From Hyphomonas sediminis (lineage in GTDB: Bacteria > Pseudomonadota > Alphaproteobacteria > Caulobacterales > Hyphomonadaceae), in contig NZ_JAIEZP010000001.1 in NCBI RefSeq assembly GCF_019679475.1, positions 1,674,001-1,738,000 on the forward strand: a stretch of DNA of 64,000 nucleotides. The letters run 5' to 3'. The position numbers were made by a program, and so were the translations under genes. The notes beneath the pieces are model-generated. The model ran no database searches. It had not been told where the DNA came from and saw only the letters and a program-made list of their open reading frames with translations. Below are positions 33,971-42,720 of the stretch, in pieces (the first letter of the stretch is position 1; each line of letters starts with the position of its first letter).

Positions 33971-34126
33971 ATTCGCGTCGAGCGCCAGACCGGATTTTCC
34001 TGTGGGAGGCTGGCATGTGCGTCGTGACTTTGAAACCCGCTCTGACAGCCGTTTGCGCCAGCGTCGCATCAGGAATGGGCATGTGCGCCTCAAGACCGTG
34101 CAAAATCTGTCATGAAGGAAATTGAC

Positions 34127-34140
34127 TTTGACCGGACATA
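34127..34140. promoter_or_regulatory. CCGG-type operator in the TonB receptor promoter
   Basis: TTTGACCGGACATA matches TTTGTCCGGACAAA at 12 of 14 positions, 18 bases upstream of GATATATC site 9. Together they suggest the receptor gene is read by both GntR regulators. Confidence 0.5.
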
Positions 34141-34157
34141 TTGTAATCAGGGTGACG

Positions 34158-34175
34158 CAAAAGATATATCATTTG
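34158..34175. promoter_or_regulatory. GATATATC-type operator, site 9
   Basis: CAAAAGATATATCATTTG, near-perfect 18-base palindrome with one mismatched pair, 43 bases before the TonB receptor ATG. Core identical to site 2. Confidence 0.82.
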
Positions 34176-34217
34176 CGAAGGCGGAGGTTGGCTCTGTCTT
34201 AAGCTCGGGAGGACCCC

Positions 34218-36398
34218 ATGCGTTTCAGATCTTCACTTTCGGTGAGCGCCAGCCTTGCGGTTCTGCTTGCCGGCTCCAGTTTTTTGCCAGCCGTTGCGCA
34301 GGAGGCTGATTCCGACGACACCGACACACGTCGCCTCGGCGCAATTACCGTCATGGCGCAGCGGGTTGAAGAAAACCTGCAAGACGTTCCTGTTGCTGTG
34401 ACCGCCCTGGACACGGCGATGCTGGAAGACAAGCAGGTCGGCGATCTCCTCGATCTCCAGTCTGTCGTTCCCAACATCAACATGGCGACCAACACCGGCA
34501 CCGCCAACGCAGCGCGCATCTTCCTGCGCGGCGTGGGGGAAGACGAAAGCCGCGGCGCGGTTGACCAGGCGGTCGGCGTGTATGTCGACGGCGTTTATGT
34601 TGGCCGCTCGGTCGGCTCCCTGTTTGATGTGGTCGACCTCGCCGGGATCGAAGTGCTGCGCGGCCCGCAGGGCACGCTTTACGGCAGGAACACCATCGGC
34701 GGCGCTGTGAAGCTCACTTCGGTGAAGCCGCAATTCGAGAATTCGGGCGAAGTGCGTACCGTCGCTGGCAACAATGGAAGGTTTGACCTGCGCGGCACGG
34801 GCAACCTTCAGGTTGGCGAGAACTCCGCATTCCGCCTGACCGGCCTTCTGCGCGAGCGCGACGGCTTCCATGATGTGATCCCGAACGGCGCGCGCGCTGG
34901 GGAAGGTCGTGAAGTTGGTCGCACGCATGTGATGGCGCTGCGTGGCAGCTTCTACACCGAGTTCTCCCCCGAATGGTCGCTGCTCGTTGCCGCTGACCAG
35001 ACGCTTGACCGCTCTGACCCGATCCCGGACTCGGTTGCGCCAGGCGTCGATGCCGATGGCGATATCTTCACCATCGAGCCGATTCCGGGCGTGACGTGTA
35101 CGGCGGCTTCTACGGCGATCGGCTGTTTCACGGCCTATGACCAACGCTCCAAATCGTCGGGCATCTCCGCGACCGTCGAAGGCGAGTTTGCTGGCCTCGA
35201 CTTCACCTCGATCACCGCATACCGCGAACTTGAGGACAACCTGGTTACCCGTATCGGCTCGCCTTATAGCCAGCAGACGGATCAATCCCAGGTGAGCCAG
35301 GAGTTTACGCTCGGCGGTTCGGGCGAAAAGCTCGACTGGCTGGTCGGCGCATTCTACTTCGAAGAAGATCTGACGCTCGATTCTGTCTTCATCTTCCCGC
35401 ACTCGATCGACTTCAGCACCGAATCCTTCGCGCTGTTTGGTCAGGGTACTTACGCGGTGAGCGATGCGCTGAGCGTGACCGGTGGCATTCGTTTCACCAC
35501 GGAATCGAAAGACTTTTCCGGCGCGAACCTTGCCCTGAACTATACCCGCGACGATAGCGCTGACTTTGACAATGTCAGCTACACGATCGGTGCGGACTAT
35601 CGCTTCAACGACTCGATGCTCGGCTATGCCAAATACTCGACCGGCTTCAAGTCGGGTGGCTGGTCTCCGGACGCCTTCAGCAGCACCGCTGTGTTCCTGC
35701 GGGTGGACGAGGAAACCCTCGACTCCTTCGAGGCGGGCCTGAAGACGGATCTGTTCGACAACAAGGTGCGTCTCAACACGGCAGTTTTCTTCAACAAGTA
35801 TGAGGGCCTGCAGATTGGTGCGACGGTTCCGGGCCTTGGCTTCACGCGCTTCAACGTCGATGAAACCGAAATCTCCGGCATCGAAGTTGAGGGCGTCTGG
35901 CAGGTGACAGACAACTTCCAGATCAACGGCAATCTCGGCCTCCTGAAGGCAGAGTACACCGATATGACCGGCGACCAGGCACGAGGCCTGACGAACAATG
36001 GTGCTGGCTGCCCGGCCGGTACGGTTGCGTCGGATGATGCGCAGATCATCGCTTGCGCCATGGGGCTCGAGCTGAAGAACGCTCCGGAATACAAGGCCAC
36101 GATCGGCGCGCTCTACACGATGCCGTTCTACGATGGAGAGCTGATCTTCTCGGGCGATGTCAGCTTCGAAGACGACTCCTGGAGCCTCGTTGCCAACAAC
36201 CCGGCGCACGCCCTCAGCGAAATTCCGACGCTGATGAATGCCCGGGTGAAGTATGAAGCGCCTGCCGGTTGGTCGGTTGCAGTCTGGGGCAAGAACCTCG
36301 GTGACGAGGCGTACTACCGCGCAACGACGGCTGGCTCCTTCTCGACATATGCATCGGAGCCGCTGACGTATGGCGTCGAACTTGGCTGGAAGTTCTGA
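34218..36398 (+). CDS. TonB-dependent outer-membrane receptor
   Basis: A 726-residue protein with a Sec signal (MRFRSSLSVSASLAVLLAG, cleavage after AVAQ near residue 28), a TonB-box region (LGAITVMAQRVEENLQDVPVAVTAL), plug domain at about 50-165 (LDLQSVVPNINM; EVLRGPQGTLYGRNTIGGAVKLTS) and a 22-strand barrel ending in LGWKF. It follows the Sphingomonas/Caulobacter-type subfamily used for plant or organic compounds rather than siderophores. RBS GGGAGG precedes the ATG. Under sites 9 and CCGG, it is the uptake gate of the cluster, and it is followed by a strong terminator. Confidence 0.95.
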   Translation: MRFRSSLSVSASLAVLLAGSSFLPAVAQEADSDDTDTRRLGAITVMAQRVEENLQDVPVAVTALDTAMLEDKQVGDLLDLQSVVPNINMATNTGTANAARIFLRGVGEDESRGAVDQAVGVYVDGVYVGRSVGSLFDVVDLAGIEVLRGPQGTLYGRNTIGGAVKLTSVKPQFENSGEVRTVAGNNGRFDLRGTGNLQVGENSAFRLTGLLRERDGFHDVIPNGARAGEGREVGRTHVMALRGSFYTEFSPEWSLLVAADQTLDRSDPIPDSVAPGVDADGDIFTIEPIPGVTCTAASTAIGCFTAYDQRSKSSGISATVEGEFAGLDFTSITAYRELEDNLVTRIGSPYSQQTDQSQVSQEFTLGGSGEKLDWLVGAFYFEEDLTLDSVFIFPHSIDFSTESFALFGQGTYAVSDALSVTGGIRFTTESKDFSGANLALNYTRDDSADFDNVSYTIGADYRFNDSMLGYAKYSTGFKSGGWSPDAFSSTAVFLRVDEETLDSFEAGLKTDLFDNKVRLNTAVFFNKYEGLQIGATVPGLGFTRFNVDETEISGIEVEGVWQVTDNFQINGNLGLLKAEYTDMTGDQARGLTNNGAGCPAGTVASDDAQIIACAMGLELKNAPEYKATIGALYTMPFYDGELIFSGDVSFEDDSWSLVANNPAHALSEIPTLMNARVKYEAPAGWSVAVWGKNLGDEAYYRATTAGSFSTYASEPLTYGVELGWKF

Positions 36399-36487
36399 GG
36401 TCCGCTAACCTCGAACGATCCACCAGACGAACCGGAAAGATCGTCGCCCCACCCCCGTTACGGGCGCGACTTGCAGGTTCACTCCAG

Positions 36488-36515
36488 AAGCCCGGACTTC
36501 GGTCCGGGCTTTTTC
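36488..36515 (+). terminator. Rho-independent terminator after the TonB receptor
   Basis: AAGCCCGGAC / GTCCGGGCTT stem of ten perfect pairs, TTCG tetraloop, then a T run. It marks the right boundary of the catabolic cluster and also faces the 3' end of the diguanylate cyclase gene. Confidence 0.93.
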
Positions 36516-36524
36516 TTTTGAGGG

Positions 36525-37469
36525 TTAGCCGTGGGTGCCGGTGGCCTTGCGATAGGCGTCGGCGGAGAATTCGGTCGTCGAGATGCGATCCCGACCGGCG
36601 GCTTTGCTGCGATAGAGCTGCAAGTCCGCCTGCGACACCCACATTTCCGGCGAGAGATCTTGCGTGCAGCGGGCGCTGGCGACACCGATTGAGACGGTAA
36701 CATAGGGCTGGGCCTGCGAGCGGACATGCGGGATGTTCAGCGTGTGGACCTGATGGCGGATTTCCTGAGCGATCAGCTCGGCTTCTTCCGGGGGCATATT
36801 GGGCAGGATACAGGCGAACTCCTCACCGCCATAGCGCGCGGTGGTGTCAGATGCACGCTGCACGACACGCTTCAGGGTTGCGGCGATCATCGCGATGCAG
36901 CGATCGCCGGCAGGGTGACCATAGGTGTCGTTGAACTGTTTGAAGAAGTCTATGTCGAGCATGATGACCGACAGCCATTCTTCGCTACGGCCGAGGCGGG
37001 CAAATTCGCTGCTCAGCGTACGCTCAAGATGGCGGCGGTTTTTTAGGCCCGTGAGCGCATCCGTGACGGCAAGCTCCGCAAGCTGATCACGTAGATTCTT
37101 CAGCTCGATATGATTGCTGACGCGCGCCTTGAGAATGGCAGGCTGGATTGGCTTGGTGACGTAGTCGATGGCGCCGAGGGAGAGGCCTTTCATCTCGTCG
37201 GCCGTGTCGCCAAGGCCGGTCGTGAAGATGATCGGGATATCCACGAGATCGGGATCATTCTTCACCCGGCGGCAAACGTCGAATCCGTCCATGCCGGGCA
37301 TCAGGACATCCAGCAGGACGAGGTCCGGCTGAAGCTCGCGCATCACTTCGATTGCCTGCGTGCCGGAGGTCGCAAAGCAGATCTCGTACCTGTCTTCGAG
37401 GATCGCGTTGATGATCTCTATGTTCGAGATTTCGTCGTCGACGATGAGGATGGTGGCTTTCTTCATCAT
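36525..37469 (-). CDS. Response-regulator diguanylate cyclase (REC-GGDEF)
   Basis: A 314-residue protein: receiver domain 5-120 with phosphoacceptor Asp54 (VLLDVLMPGMDG), followed by a GGDEF domain with active-site GGEEF at 214-218. An RASD at 205-208, five residues before GGEEF, matches the RxxD inhibitory site, so product feedback by c-di-GMP is likely. It makes c-di-GMP in response to phosphorylation, most likely by the hybrid kinase whose stop overlaps its start (ATGA). C-terminal tail after 300 has no known role. Confidence 0.94.
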   Translation of the reverse strand: MMKKATILIVDDEISNIEIINAILEDRYEICFATSGTQAIEVMRELQPDLVLLDVLMPGMDGFDVCRRVKNDPDLVDIPIIFTTGLGDTADEMKGLSLGAIDYVTKPIQPAILKARVSNHIELKNLRDQLAELAVTDALTGLKNRRHLERTLSSEFARLGRSEEWLSVIMLDIDFFKQFNDTYGHPAGDRCIAMIAATLKRVVQRASDTTARYGGEEFACILPNMPPEEAELIAQEIRHQVHTLNIPHVRSQAQPYVTVSIGVASARCTQDLSPEMWVSQADLQLYRSKAAGRDRISTTEFSADAYRKATGTHG

Positions 37470-40318
37470 GCTGCACTTTCGTCTTGCGATTGGCTGGCTC
37501 CCGCCAGCATGTCCGCAGTCGTTGTCTCGATCATCCTGAGGGCAGTTTCGTAGTCCAGCTTCTCGATGGCTTTGAGAAGCGGGTGGGCGGCGCGGGCGTC
37601 ACCGGAGAGGCCAGCGGCGGCGGCAAACCGGTCGAAGCTGGCGCGGGCGCCAAGGCTGCGGCGTCTAAGATGTGTTTGCAGCTCGTTCAGCGCGGCCTGA
37701 AGCGCTGCCTTGTCCAGGATGGCGGATGGGGCTTCGGCACCGCGTGCGGCGGTGTCATTCAGGCTGCGGGCGGCTTCGACTGCGGGGGTGAGCTGCTTCT
37801 CAAGGTCCACGATTGCGCGTTGCGCGCCTGAGACATTGCCCGATGAGAGAAGCGTTTCAATTGTGGAGGCGGCTTCCTGGAGGCCGGAGATTTCCAGAGA
37901 TCCGGCAACGCCTTTCAGCGTGTGCGCCAGGCGGCGGGCGTCCTGCGCATGGCCCTCGGCGATAAGGCGGCGCATATCCGAAGCGATCGCGGCATAGTTT
38001 TCGCCGAAGTTTATGATCAGTTTGCGGAGAAGCGGCGCCTTGCCATTGACACGGCCAAGGGCGGCGGAAAGGTCGAATGGGGGTAGCTCTTCCGGCAGGA
38101 TGGACTGTTCGGCGGGCCTTGCGGGGCTTGTCTTGCGGCGGGGCTGGGACTTGCCGCGTTCGGTCAGCCAATAGTTCAGCTTGTCGATCAGTTCAGCCGG
38201 ATCGACGGGCTTGGCAATATGATCATTCATGCCCGCTGCGAAGCAGCGCTTCTTCTCTTCTTCGAAAGCGTGGGCGGTCATCGCGACAATAGGCAGGCGC
38301 TCGGGTGTCCAGCTTTCTCGGATGAGGCGTGTCGCTTCGATGCCATCCATTTCCGGCATTTGAACGTCCATCAGTACACAGGCATAATTCTCGCCGCTTT
38401 CCATCATCATGCCGCATGCGATGCGGCCATTCTCGGCGCAAGCCGTTCTGAGACCGGCATCGCTGAGCAGTTCAATGGCGATTTCGCGGTTGATCTCATT
38501 ATCATCCACCACCAGCACGCAGAGGCCTTCAAACTGAGCGGCGATACGTGGGATGGTGCTCGATGGCAGCTCGGCGGGAGGCAGCAGGGACACCGACGAA
38601 GCCTGACCGGAGAAGAGATCCGTTATCGTGTCCAGCAGCATGCGGGGGTCGACCGGTTTCGGCAGAAACGCTGAAATGTCTGCCGCGCGCGCTTCCTGAA
38701 CAAATTCGTCAGCATAATAGGCCGTGACCATGAGCGTGATCGGCATCTTTTCCTGATGCCGCTGCGACCGCATGATCTTGGCAGTTTCCATCCCGTCCAT
38801 GCCGGGCATCTTCCAGTCGAGCAGGACGAGATCGTAAGGTTTACCGCTCTGCCGGGCGCTTTCCAGCGCGCCGAGCGCTTCCTGGCCGGAGGCAACGAGA
38901 TCGACCATCATGTCCCAGGTGCCAAAGATTTCCTGAATGATTTGGCGAGCGGCCGGATTGTCGTCAGCCGCCAGCACGCGCAAGGTCTGAACATAGGCGG
39001 GCGGGCGATCATCTTCGCGCTGATGCTTGTCTTCCACCGATACCTTGATGCGGAAGGTGAAGGTGCTGCCCGCGCCTGGCGTGCTTTCCACTGCGATATT
39101 GCCGCCCATCTGTTCGACGATCTGCCGGCAGATGGCTAGGCCAAGCCCTGTTCCACCGAATTTCCGGGTGGTGGAGCTGTCGGCCTGCGAGAAGGAGTTG
39201 AACAGTTTGGCTTGTTGGTCCGCCGACATGCCGATGCCGGTGTCCGCAATGCTAAGCTCCAGCATGACTTCCCGGTCATACGTGGAGGCGACATCGACGC
39301 GGACTGTTATCTTGCCGTTTTCCGTGAATTTGACGGCATTGCTGAGCAGATTGAGGACAACCTGATTGAAGCGCAGCTCATCGCCCACGACCTTGTATGG
39401 AACAGCCGGAGAGATACGCGTTTCGATCTTCACGCGCTTGTCGTCTGCGTCCATGCCGACCAGATTGATCTGGTTGGCAATCGCCGTGCGCAGATCGAAC
39501 GGCCTCGCTTCCAGGGTCAGTTTGCCGGCCTCGTTCTTGGAGAAGTCCAAAATATCGTTGATGAGGCGCAGGAGCGAGACGCCGGCATCATTGATCTTTG
39601 TTACATGATCTTTCTGCTTCGCCGTAAGCTCGGTGCGCGCAATGAGGTGACAGAAGCCGAGGATCGCATTCATCGGTGTGCGGATTTCATGGCTCATATT
39701 GGCCAGGAACAGGCTTTTGGAGCGGTTCGCGTTCTCCGCTTCGCGCGTCCGCTCGGTGAGGGCTTCGTTCTTGATGAGAATTTCTTCGCTCATCTTCCCG
39801 ATGCGCTCGAAACTCTCCACCAGCTTGTTGCTGATCCATACCAGAACGATGGTCTGGAAGATGACAATTACGGCATGGAGAATTACGCGCTCGATATTGC
39901 CTTCCTGCGAGAAGACTGCCGATGGCAGCACATAGAGAAGCAGCAGGTGGTGGATGGAAACGGTGATAGCGCCTGCAATGATCGCCCGCCAATCGCACCA
40001 GGCGATTGTGAGGGCCAGCATCGCAAAGAAATACATGTGCATGTCCATCTGCCAGGGATGTCCCGTCAGAAGAAACAGCATCAGCGCCGGTTCACCCATT
40101 AGTGCGACGGCGGAAATATAGCGGGTGGCTGGCGCGGTGCCGCTGCGGAGCCAGGAGAAGTGATAGCTGCCTGCAAGAAGTGCGCCTGCAGCGGCTGCCC
40201 AGACGGGAGAATGATCTGTTTGTATGGCGATGAACATCAGCGCCGGAACGTGTGCCCACAGAATAATCAGCAGGAACCGGCCAAAGTGCGCCCGAAACGT
40301 ATCGAGTTCAGCGATCAT
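37466..40318 (-). CDS. Hybrid sensor histidine kinase with two receiver domains and HPt
   Basis: A 950-residue protein: six or so membrane helices (residues 12-170), a coiled-coil linker, HisKA with His210 (SHEIRTPMNAILGF), HATPase (NLLSNAVKF; GTGLGLAICR), REC1 (LVLLDWKMPGMDG) and REC2 (CVLMDVQMPEMDG), then an HPt-like region with RRLAHTLKGVAGSL and a C-terminal helical part. This is the multistep phosphorelay layout; the paired REC-GGDEF is the probable output. ATG 40318 overlaps the upstream stop as TGATG; a TTG three bases earlier also exists. The signal is unknown. Confidence 0.94.
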   Translation of the reverse strand: MIAELDTFRAHFGRFLLIILWAHVPALMFIAIQTDHSPVWAAAAGALLAGSYHFSWLRSGTAPATRYISAVALMGEPALMLFLLTGHPWQMDMHMYFFAMLALTIAWCDWRAIIAGAITVSIHHLLLLYVLPSAVFSQEGNIERVILHAVIVIFQTIVLVWISNKLVESFERIGKMSEEILIKNEALTERTREAENANRSKSLFLANMSHEIRTPMNAILGFCHLIARTELTAKQKDHVTKINDAGVSLLRLINDILDFSKNEAGKLTLEARPFDLRTAIANQINLVGMDADDKRVKIETRISPAVPYKVVGDELRFNQVVLNLLSNAVKFTENGKITVRVDVASTYDREVMLELSIADTGIGMSADQQAKLFNSFSQADSSTTRKFGGTGLGLAICRQIVEQMGGNIAVESTPGAGSTFTFRIKVSVEDKHQREDDRPPAYVQTLRVLAADDNPAARQIIQEIFGTWDMMVDLVASGQEALGALESARQSGKPYDLVLLDWKMPGMDGMETAKIMRSQRHQEKMPITLMVTAYYADEFVQEARAADISAFLPKPVDPRMLLDTITDLFSGQASSVSLLPPAELPSSTIPRIAAQFEGLCVLVVDDNEINREIAIELLSDAGLRTACAENGRIACGMMMESGENYACVLMDVQMPEMDGIEATRLIRESWTPERLPIVAMTAHAFEEEKKRCFAAGMNDHIAKPVDPAELIDKLNYWLTERGKSQPRRKTSPARPAEQSILPEELPPFDLSAALGRVNGKAPLLRKLIINFGENYAAIASDMRRLIAEGHAQDARRLAHTLKGVAGSLEISGLQEAASTIETLLSSGNVSGAQRAIVDLEKQLTPAVEAARSLNDTAARGAEAPSAILDKAALQAALNELQTHLRRRSLGARASFDRFAAAAGLSGDARAAHPLLKAIEKLDYETALRMIETTTADMLAGASQSQDESAA

Positions 40319-40704
40319 CAAGAATTCTCTCTGGAGGAAGTTGTGAAGCAGCCGGTCTGAACCGGCGAAGGCAGCACCAGCCAGGCGCCAGCCTCATGTA
40401 ACTTTTCTGCGAAGTTGGGCGCGCTGGAGGACGCGATTACGGCGTTGGAAAAGCGTGTGAACTTTTGCAGCCCGCCTTGGGCCTCTCCAATAATGTTGAT
40501 TGTATCGCCGATACTGGAGCCAGGCGGCGCGATCACCAGATATTTGCCATTCGAGGGCGCTGTGGAAAGTGTTGCAATCTGCAACGCAAGCAGGCCAACG
40601 ATTAGAAGTGCCCCGGCAGGCAGGAAATCGGAGATGCGAACGCGCTCAGCGGAAGGCGCTGCGCGCTCCCCGGCGGTCGTGCCAGTTCTCATCCATCCGA
40701 TCAT
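40318..40704 (-). CDS. Small single-pass membrane protein upstream of the hybrid kinase
   Basis: A 128-residue protein with one hydrophobic helix at about 29-48 and a periplasmic domain with GKYLVIAPPGSS and GGLQKFTRFSNAVIASSSAPNFAEKLHEAGAWLVLPS. No known family recognised. Its stop overlaps the kinase start by one base, so coupling to the kinase is very likely; it may be a sensory partner or inhibitor. First gene of the three-gene operon. ATG at 40704 or 40692; the intergenic stretch 40705-40880 shows no further feature. Confidence 0.72.
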   Translation of the reverse strand: MIGWMRTGTTAGERAAPSAERVRISDFLPAGALLIVGLLALQIATLSTAPSNGKYLVIAPPGSSIGDTINIIGEAQGGLQKFTRFSNAVIASSSAPNFAEKLHEAGAWLVLPSPVQTGCFTTSSRENS

Positions 40705-40880
40705 TTATCTTTGGCCCAACCTACCGATTTCGATGGTAAGTTGTATGTGAACTAGATTTGGGAATGGTTATCGAATGGCTGTTCGCAGGGCCAGTGTCTT
40801 AATACGGCATCAATTTGCGTAAAGAGAACGCCGGACGACCAACCGGATTCTGATGTGTTTTCGGGCGGAATTCCGGCACC

Positions 40881-41723
40881 TTAGGCAGCAGGGCGGGGTG
40901 TGTTCATGGACGCATTGTAGGTGCGCCAGGCGGCCTGGCCGGCCTGATTGTAAGTGTTCATTGCACTGACCATCTGGCGGAACAGGCTCTGATTGCCGAG
41001 CTCGGGTGGAAGCAACGGATCGAAGTTGATGGCCCGGATAACGGCTTGACCGATAAGCAGGGACTCGCGCGCCGCGTCGGCCGGCGTCAGGGTCTCAAGG
41101 CGTTTGAGGCTCGTGGTCATGGCGTCGATTGCTGCCGCATAAGAAGCTTCAAGTTCCCGGGATGACCAGAGCCGGGGCCAGTTCTGCATTTCGAAGGATG
41201 CGATCTGGGAGACGCGCAATATGCTCAGCGCTGAGTCCGCGCCGAGCGCGATGACGTCGTGGTGATGGGTTTCCAGTGGGCGCGCGAGATTTGCCGGGCG
41301 TACCCACAGGCCGGCTTCCGCTTCACGGTACCCTGACAGGGCGAGCGCCCTTTCCCGGGTTTTTAGCTGTTTGCGATCGCGCCGGCCCAGATGATGCGTA
41401 AGGGCGACGAGCCAGTCGCCATTCCAGTCGACAGCCTTGGATGCCCCCTCCCGCCATTCCTGCACGCGGCGGGTGAGCGCCCGTGCTTTCGGGCCGGGCA
41501 CATAGACGCCGCGCTCGGGGCTTTCCAGCAGCTCGTCCTTCAGCAGGCGCGTGGCGGCGACGCGGATGGTCGCCGCTTCGATGCCGAAGAGGGCGCCTGC
41601 ATTGATCAGCCCGGCAATCGACTGCCGGTCGCTGTCGATGCTGCTGATCAGGGACAGGATCAGCGACCGGGCGGAGAGGTCCGCCGGTTTCAGGGGAGTG
41701 TAATAATACGAAAATTGACTCAT
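40881..41723 (-). CDS. PaaX-family transcriptional regulator
   Basis: A 280-residue protein from ATG 41723 (MSQFSYYYTPLKPADLSARS). Residues 15-85 carry the PaaX-type N-terminal winged helix (SLISSIDSDRQSIAGLINAGALFGIEAATIRVAATRLLKDELL), then a PaaX middle domain (WNGDWLVALTHHLG) and C-terminal domain. PaaX relatives repress aryl-CoA catabolic genes and respond to a CoA thioester. Here it is divergent from a fatty acid desaturase, pointing to control of lipid desaturation, perhaps via acyl-CoA. The start lacks a clear ribosome site; an in-frame ATG at 41759 is possible. Confidence 0.8.
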   Translation of the reverse strand: MSQFSYYYTPLKPADLSARSLILSLISSIDSDRQSIAGLINAGALFGIEAATIRVAATRLLKDELLESPERGVYVPGPKARALTRRVQEWREGASKAVDWNGDWLVALTHHLGRRDRKQLKTRERALALSGYREAEAGLWVRPANLARPLETHHHDVIALGADSALSILRVSQIASFEMQNWPRLWSSRELEASYAAAIDAMTTSLKRLETLTPADAARESLLIGQAVIRAINFDPLLPPELGNQSLFRQMVSAMNTYNQAGQAAWRTYNASMNTPRPAA

Positions 41724-41734
41724 TGCGTCATTTT
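41711..41734. promoter_or_regulatory. Inverted repeat between PaaX-like gene and desaturase
   Basis: AAAATTGAC (41711-41719) faces GTCATTTT (41727-41734) across a 7-base spacer, an inverted repeat with one bulged base that overlaps the PaaX-like start codon region. Position fits an autoregulatory operator shared by the divergent pair. Confidence 0.5.
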
Positions 41735-41774
41735 GGGTAATAAGGGTTTCAGAACACATAATGGGAGGCCGTCC

Positions 41775-42695
41775 ATGCAGTCTTTAGCCAGGATTTCCGA
41801 TGTCCTGTCAAAAGAGGAGCTCAATGCGCTCCGAGAGAAATCAGACCTCAAGGCACTGGCGACGCTGGTGTGGAACTGGGGGCTGATCGTGGCGGCGTTT
41901 GCCATGGCGATCGTGTGGCCTAATCCGCTGACGATCCTGCTCGGCATCGTGATCCTCGGCGGGCGGCAATTGGGGCTGGGTATCATCAACCATGATTGCG
42001 CCCACCACGCCTTCTTCAAGAGCAAGGCGGTCGATGAATTTGTCGGCCACTGGCTGGTCGGCGCGCCGATGAATATTTCGCTGGCGGCCTACCGTGCCTA
42101 CCACCTCAAACATCATCAATATGCCGGCACGCCGGATGATCCGGATATCATCTTCGTGAAGAACTATCCGGTGCCTGCCGAAAGCCTGCGCCGCAAATTC
42201 GTGCGTGACCTGACGGGGCGTACTGGCTTCCGTGACACGATGCGGAAGATCAAAAACTTCAAGCTTTCGCGCAACTATCCCTGGCTTGCCTTCCATGTGC
42301 TGCTGCTTGGCACGTTGACGCTGGCAGGCGCGCCCTGGGCCTATCTGATGTGGTGGGTGGCGGAGATCTTTGTCTATCCGGCGATCGTTCGTCTACGGCA
42401 GATCGGCGAGCATGGCACGGCGCTGGACCGCACAAGCCGCGATGCGCGCCTGAACACCGGCACAACGCTCGCGCCATTCTGGCAGCGCGTTCTGGTGGCG
42501 CCGAACAATGTGAACTTTCACCTGGAACACCACCTGTTCGCCCATATTCCGCCCTACAACCTGCGCAAGTTGCACACGCTGCTCGCCAGCCGCGGCTATT
42601 TCGAGGGTGTGGACTGTATCTCCAAAGACTATTTCGACGTTATCCGCCGCGCAGTCCGCCGGGATGACGCTCCGCAGATGGTCGCGGCGGAATAG
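41775..42695 (+). CDS. Membrane fatty acid desaturase
   Basis: A 306-residue integral membrane desaturase with three histidine boxes: HDCAHH (about 74-79), HLKHH (about 111-115) and HLEHH (about 246-250), which bind the di-iron centre, and four hydrophobic segments. It is closest in style to the short FA_desaturase family proteins of alphaproteobacteria. ATG 41775 follows GGGAGG. It probably acts on acyl lipids or carotenoid-like lipids. Regulation by the divergent PaaX-like protein is likely. Confidence 0.88.
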   Translation: MQSLARISDVLSKEELNALREKSDLKALATLVWNWGLIVAAFAMAIVWPNPLTILLGIVILGGRQLGLGIINHDCAHHAFFKSKAVDEFVGHWLVGAPMNISLAAYRAYHLKHHQYAGTPDDPDIIFVKNYPVPAESLRRKFVRDLTGRTGFRDTMRKIKNFKLSRNYPWLAFHVLLLGTLTLAGAPWAYLMWWVAEIFVYPAIVRLRQIGEHGTALDRTSRDARLNTGTTLAPFWQRVLVAPNNVNFHLEHHLFAHIPPYNLRKLHTLLASRGYFEGVDCISKDYFDVIRRAVRRDDAPQMVAAE

Positions 42696-42720
42696 GGCGC
42701 GACATTTCCTGAAATCCGAA

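Noticed and set aside
1-36398. Insertion sequences or integrase marking the cluster as an island
   Set aside because: No transposase, integrase or terminal repeats are seen; GC content and style match the surroundings.
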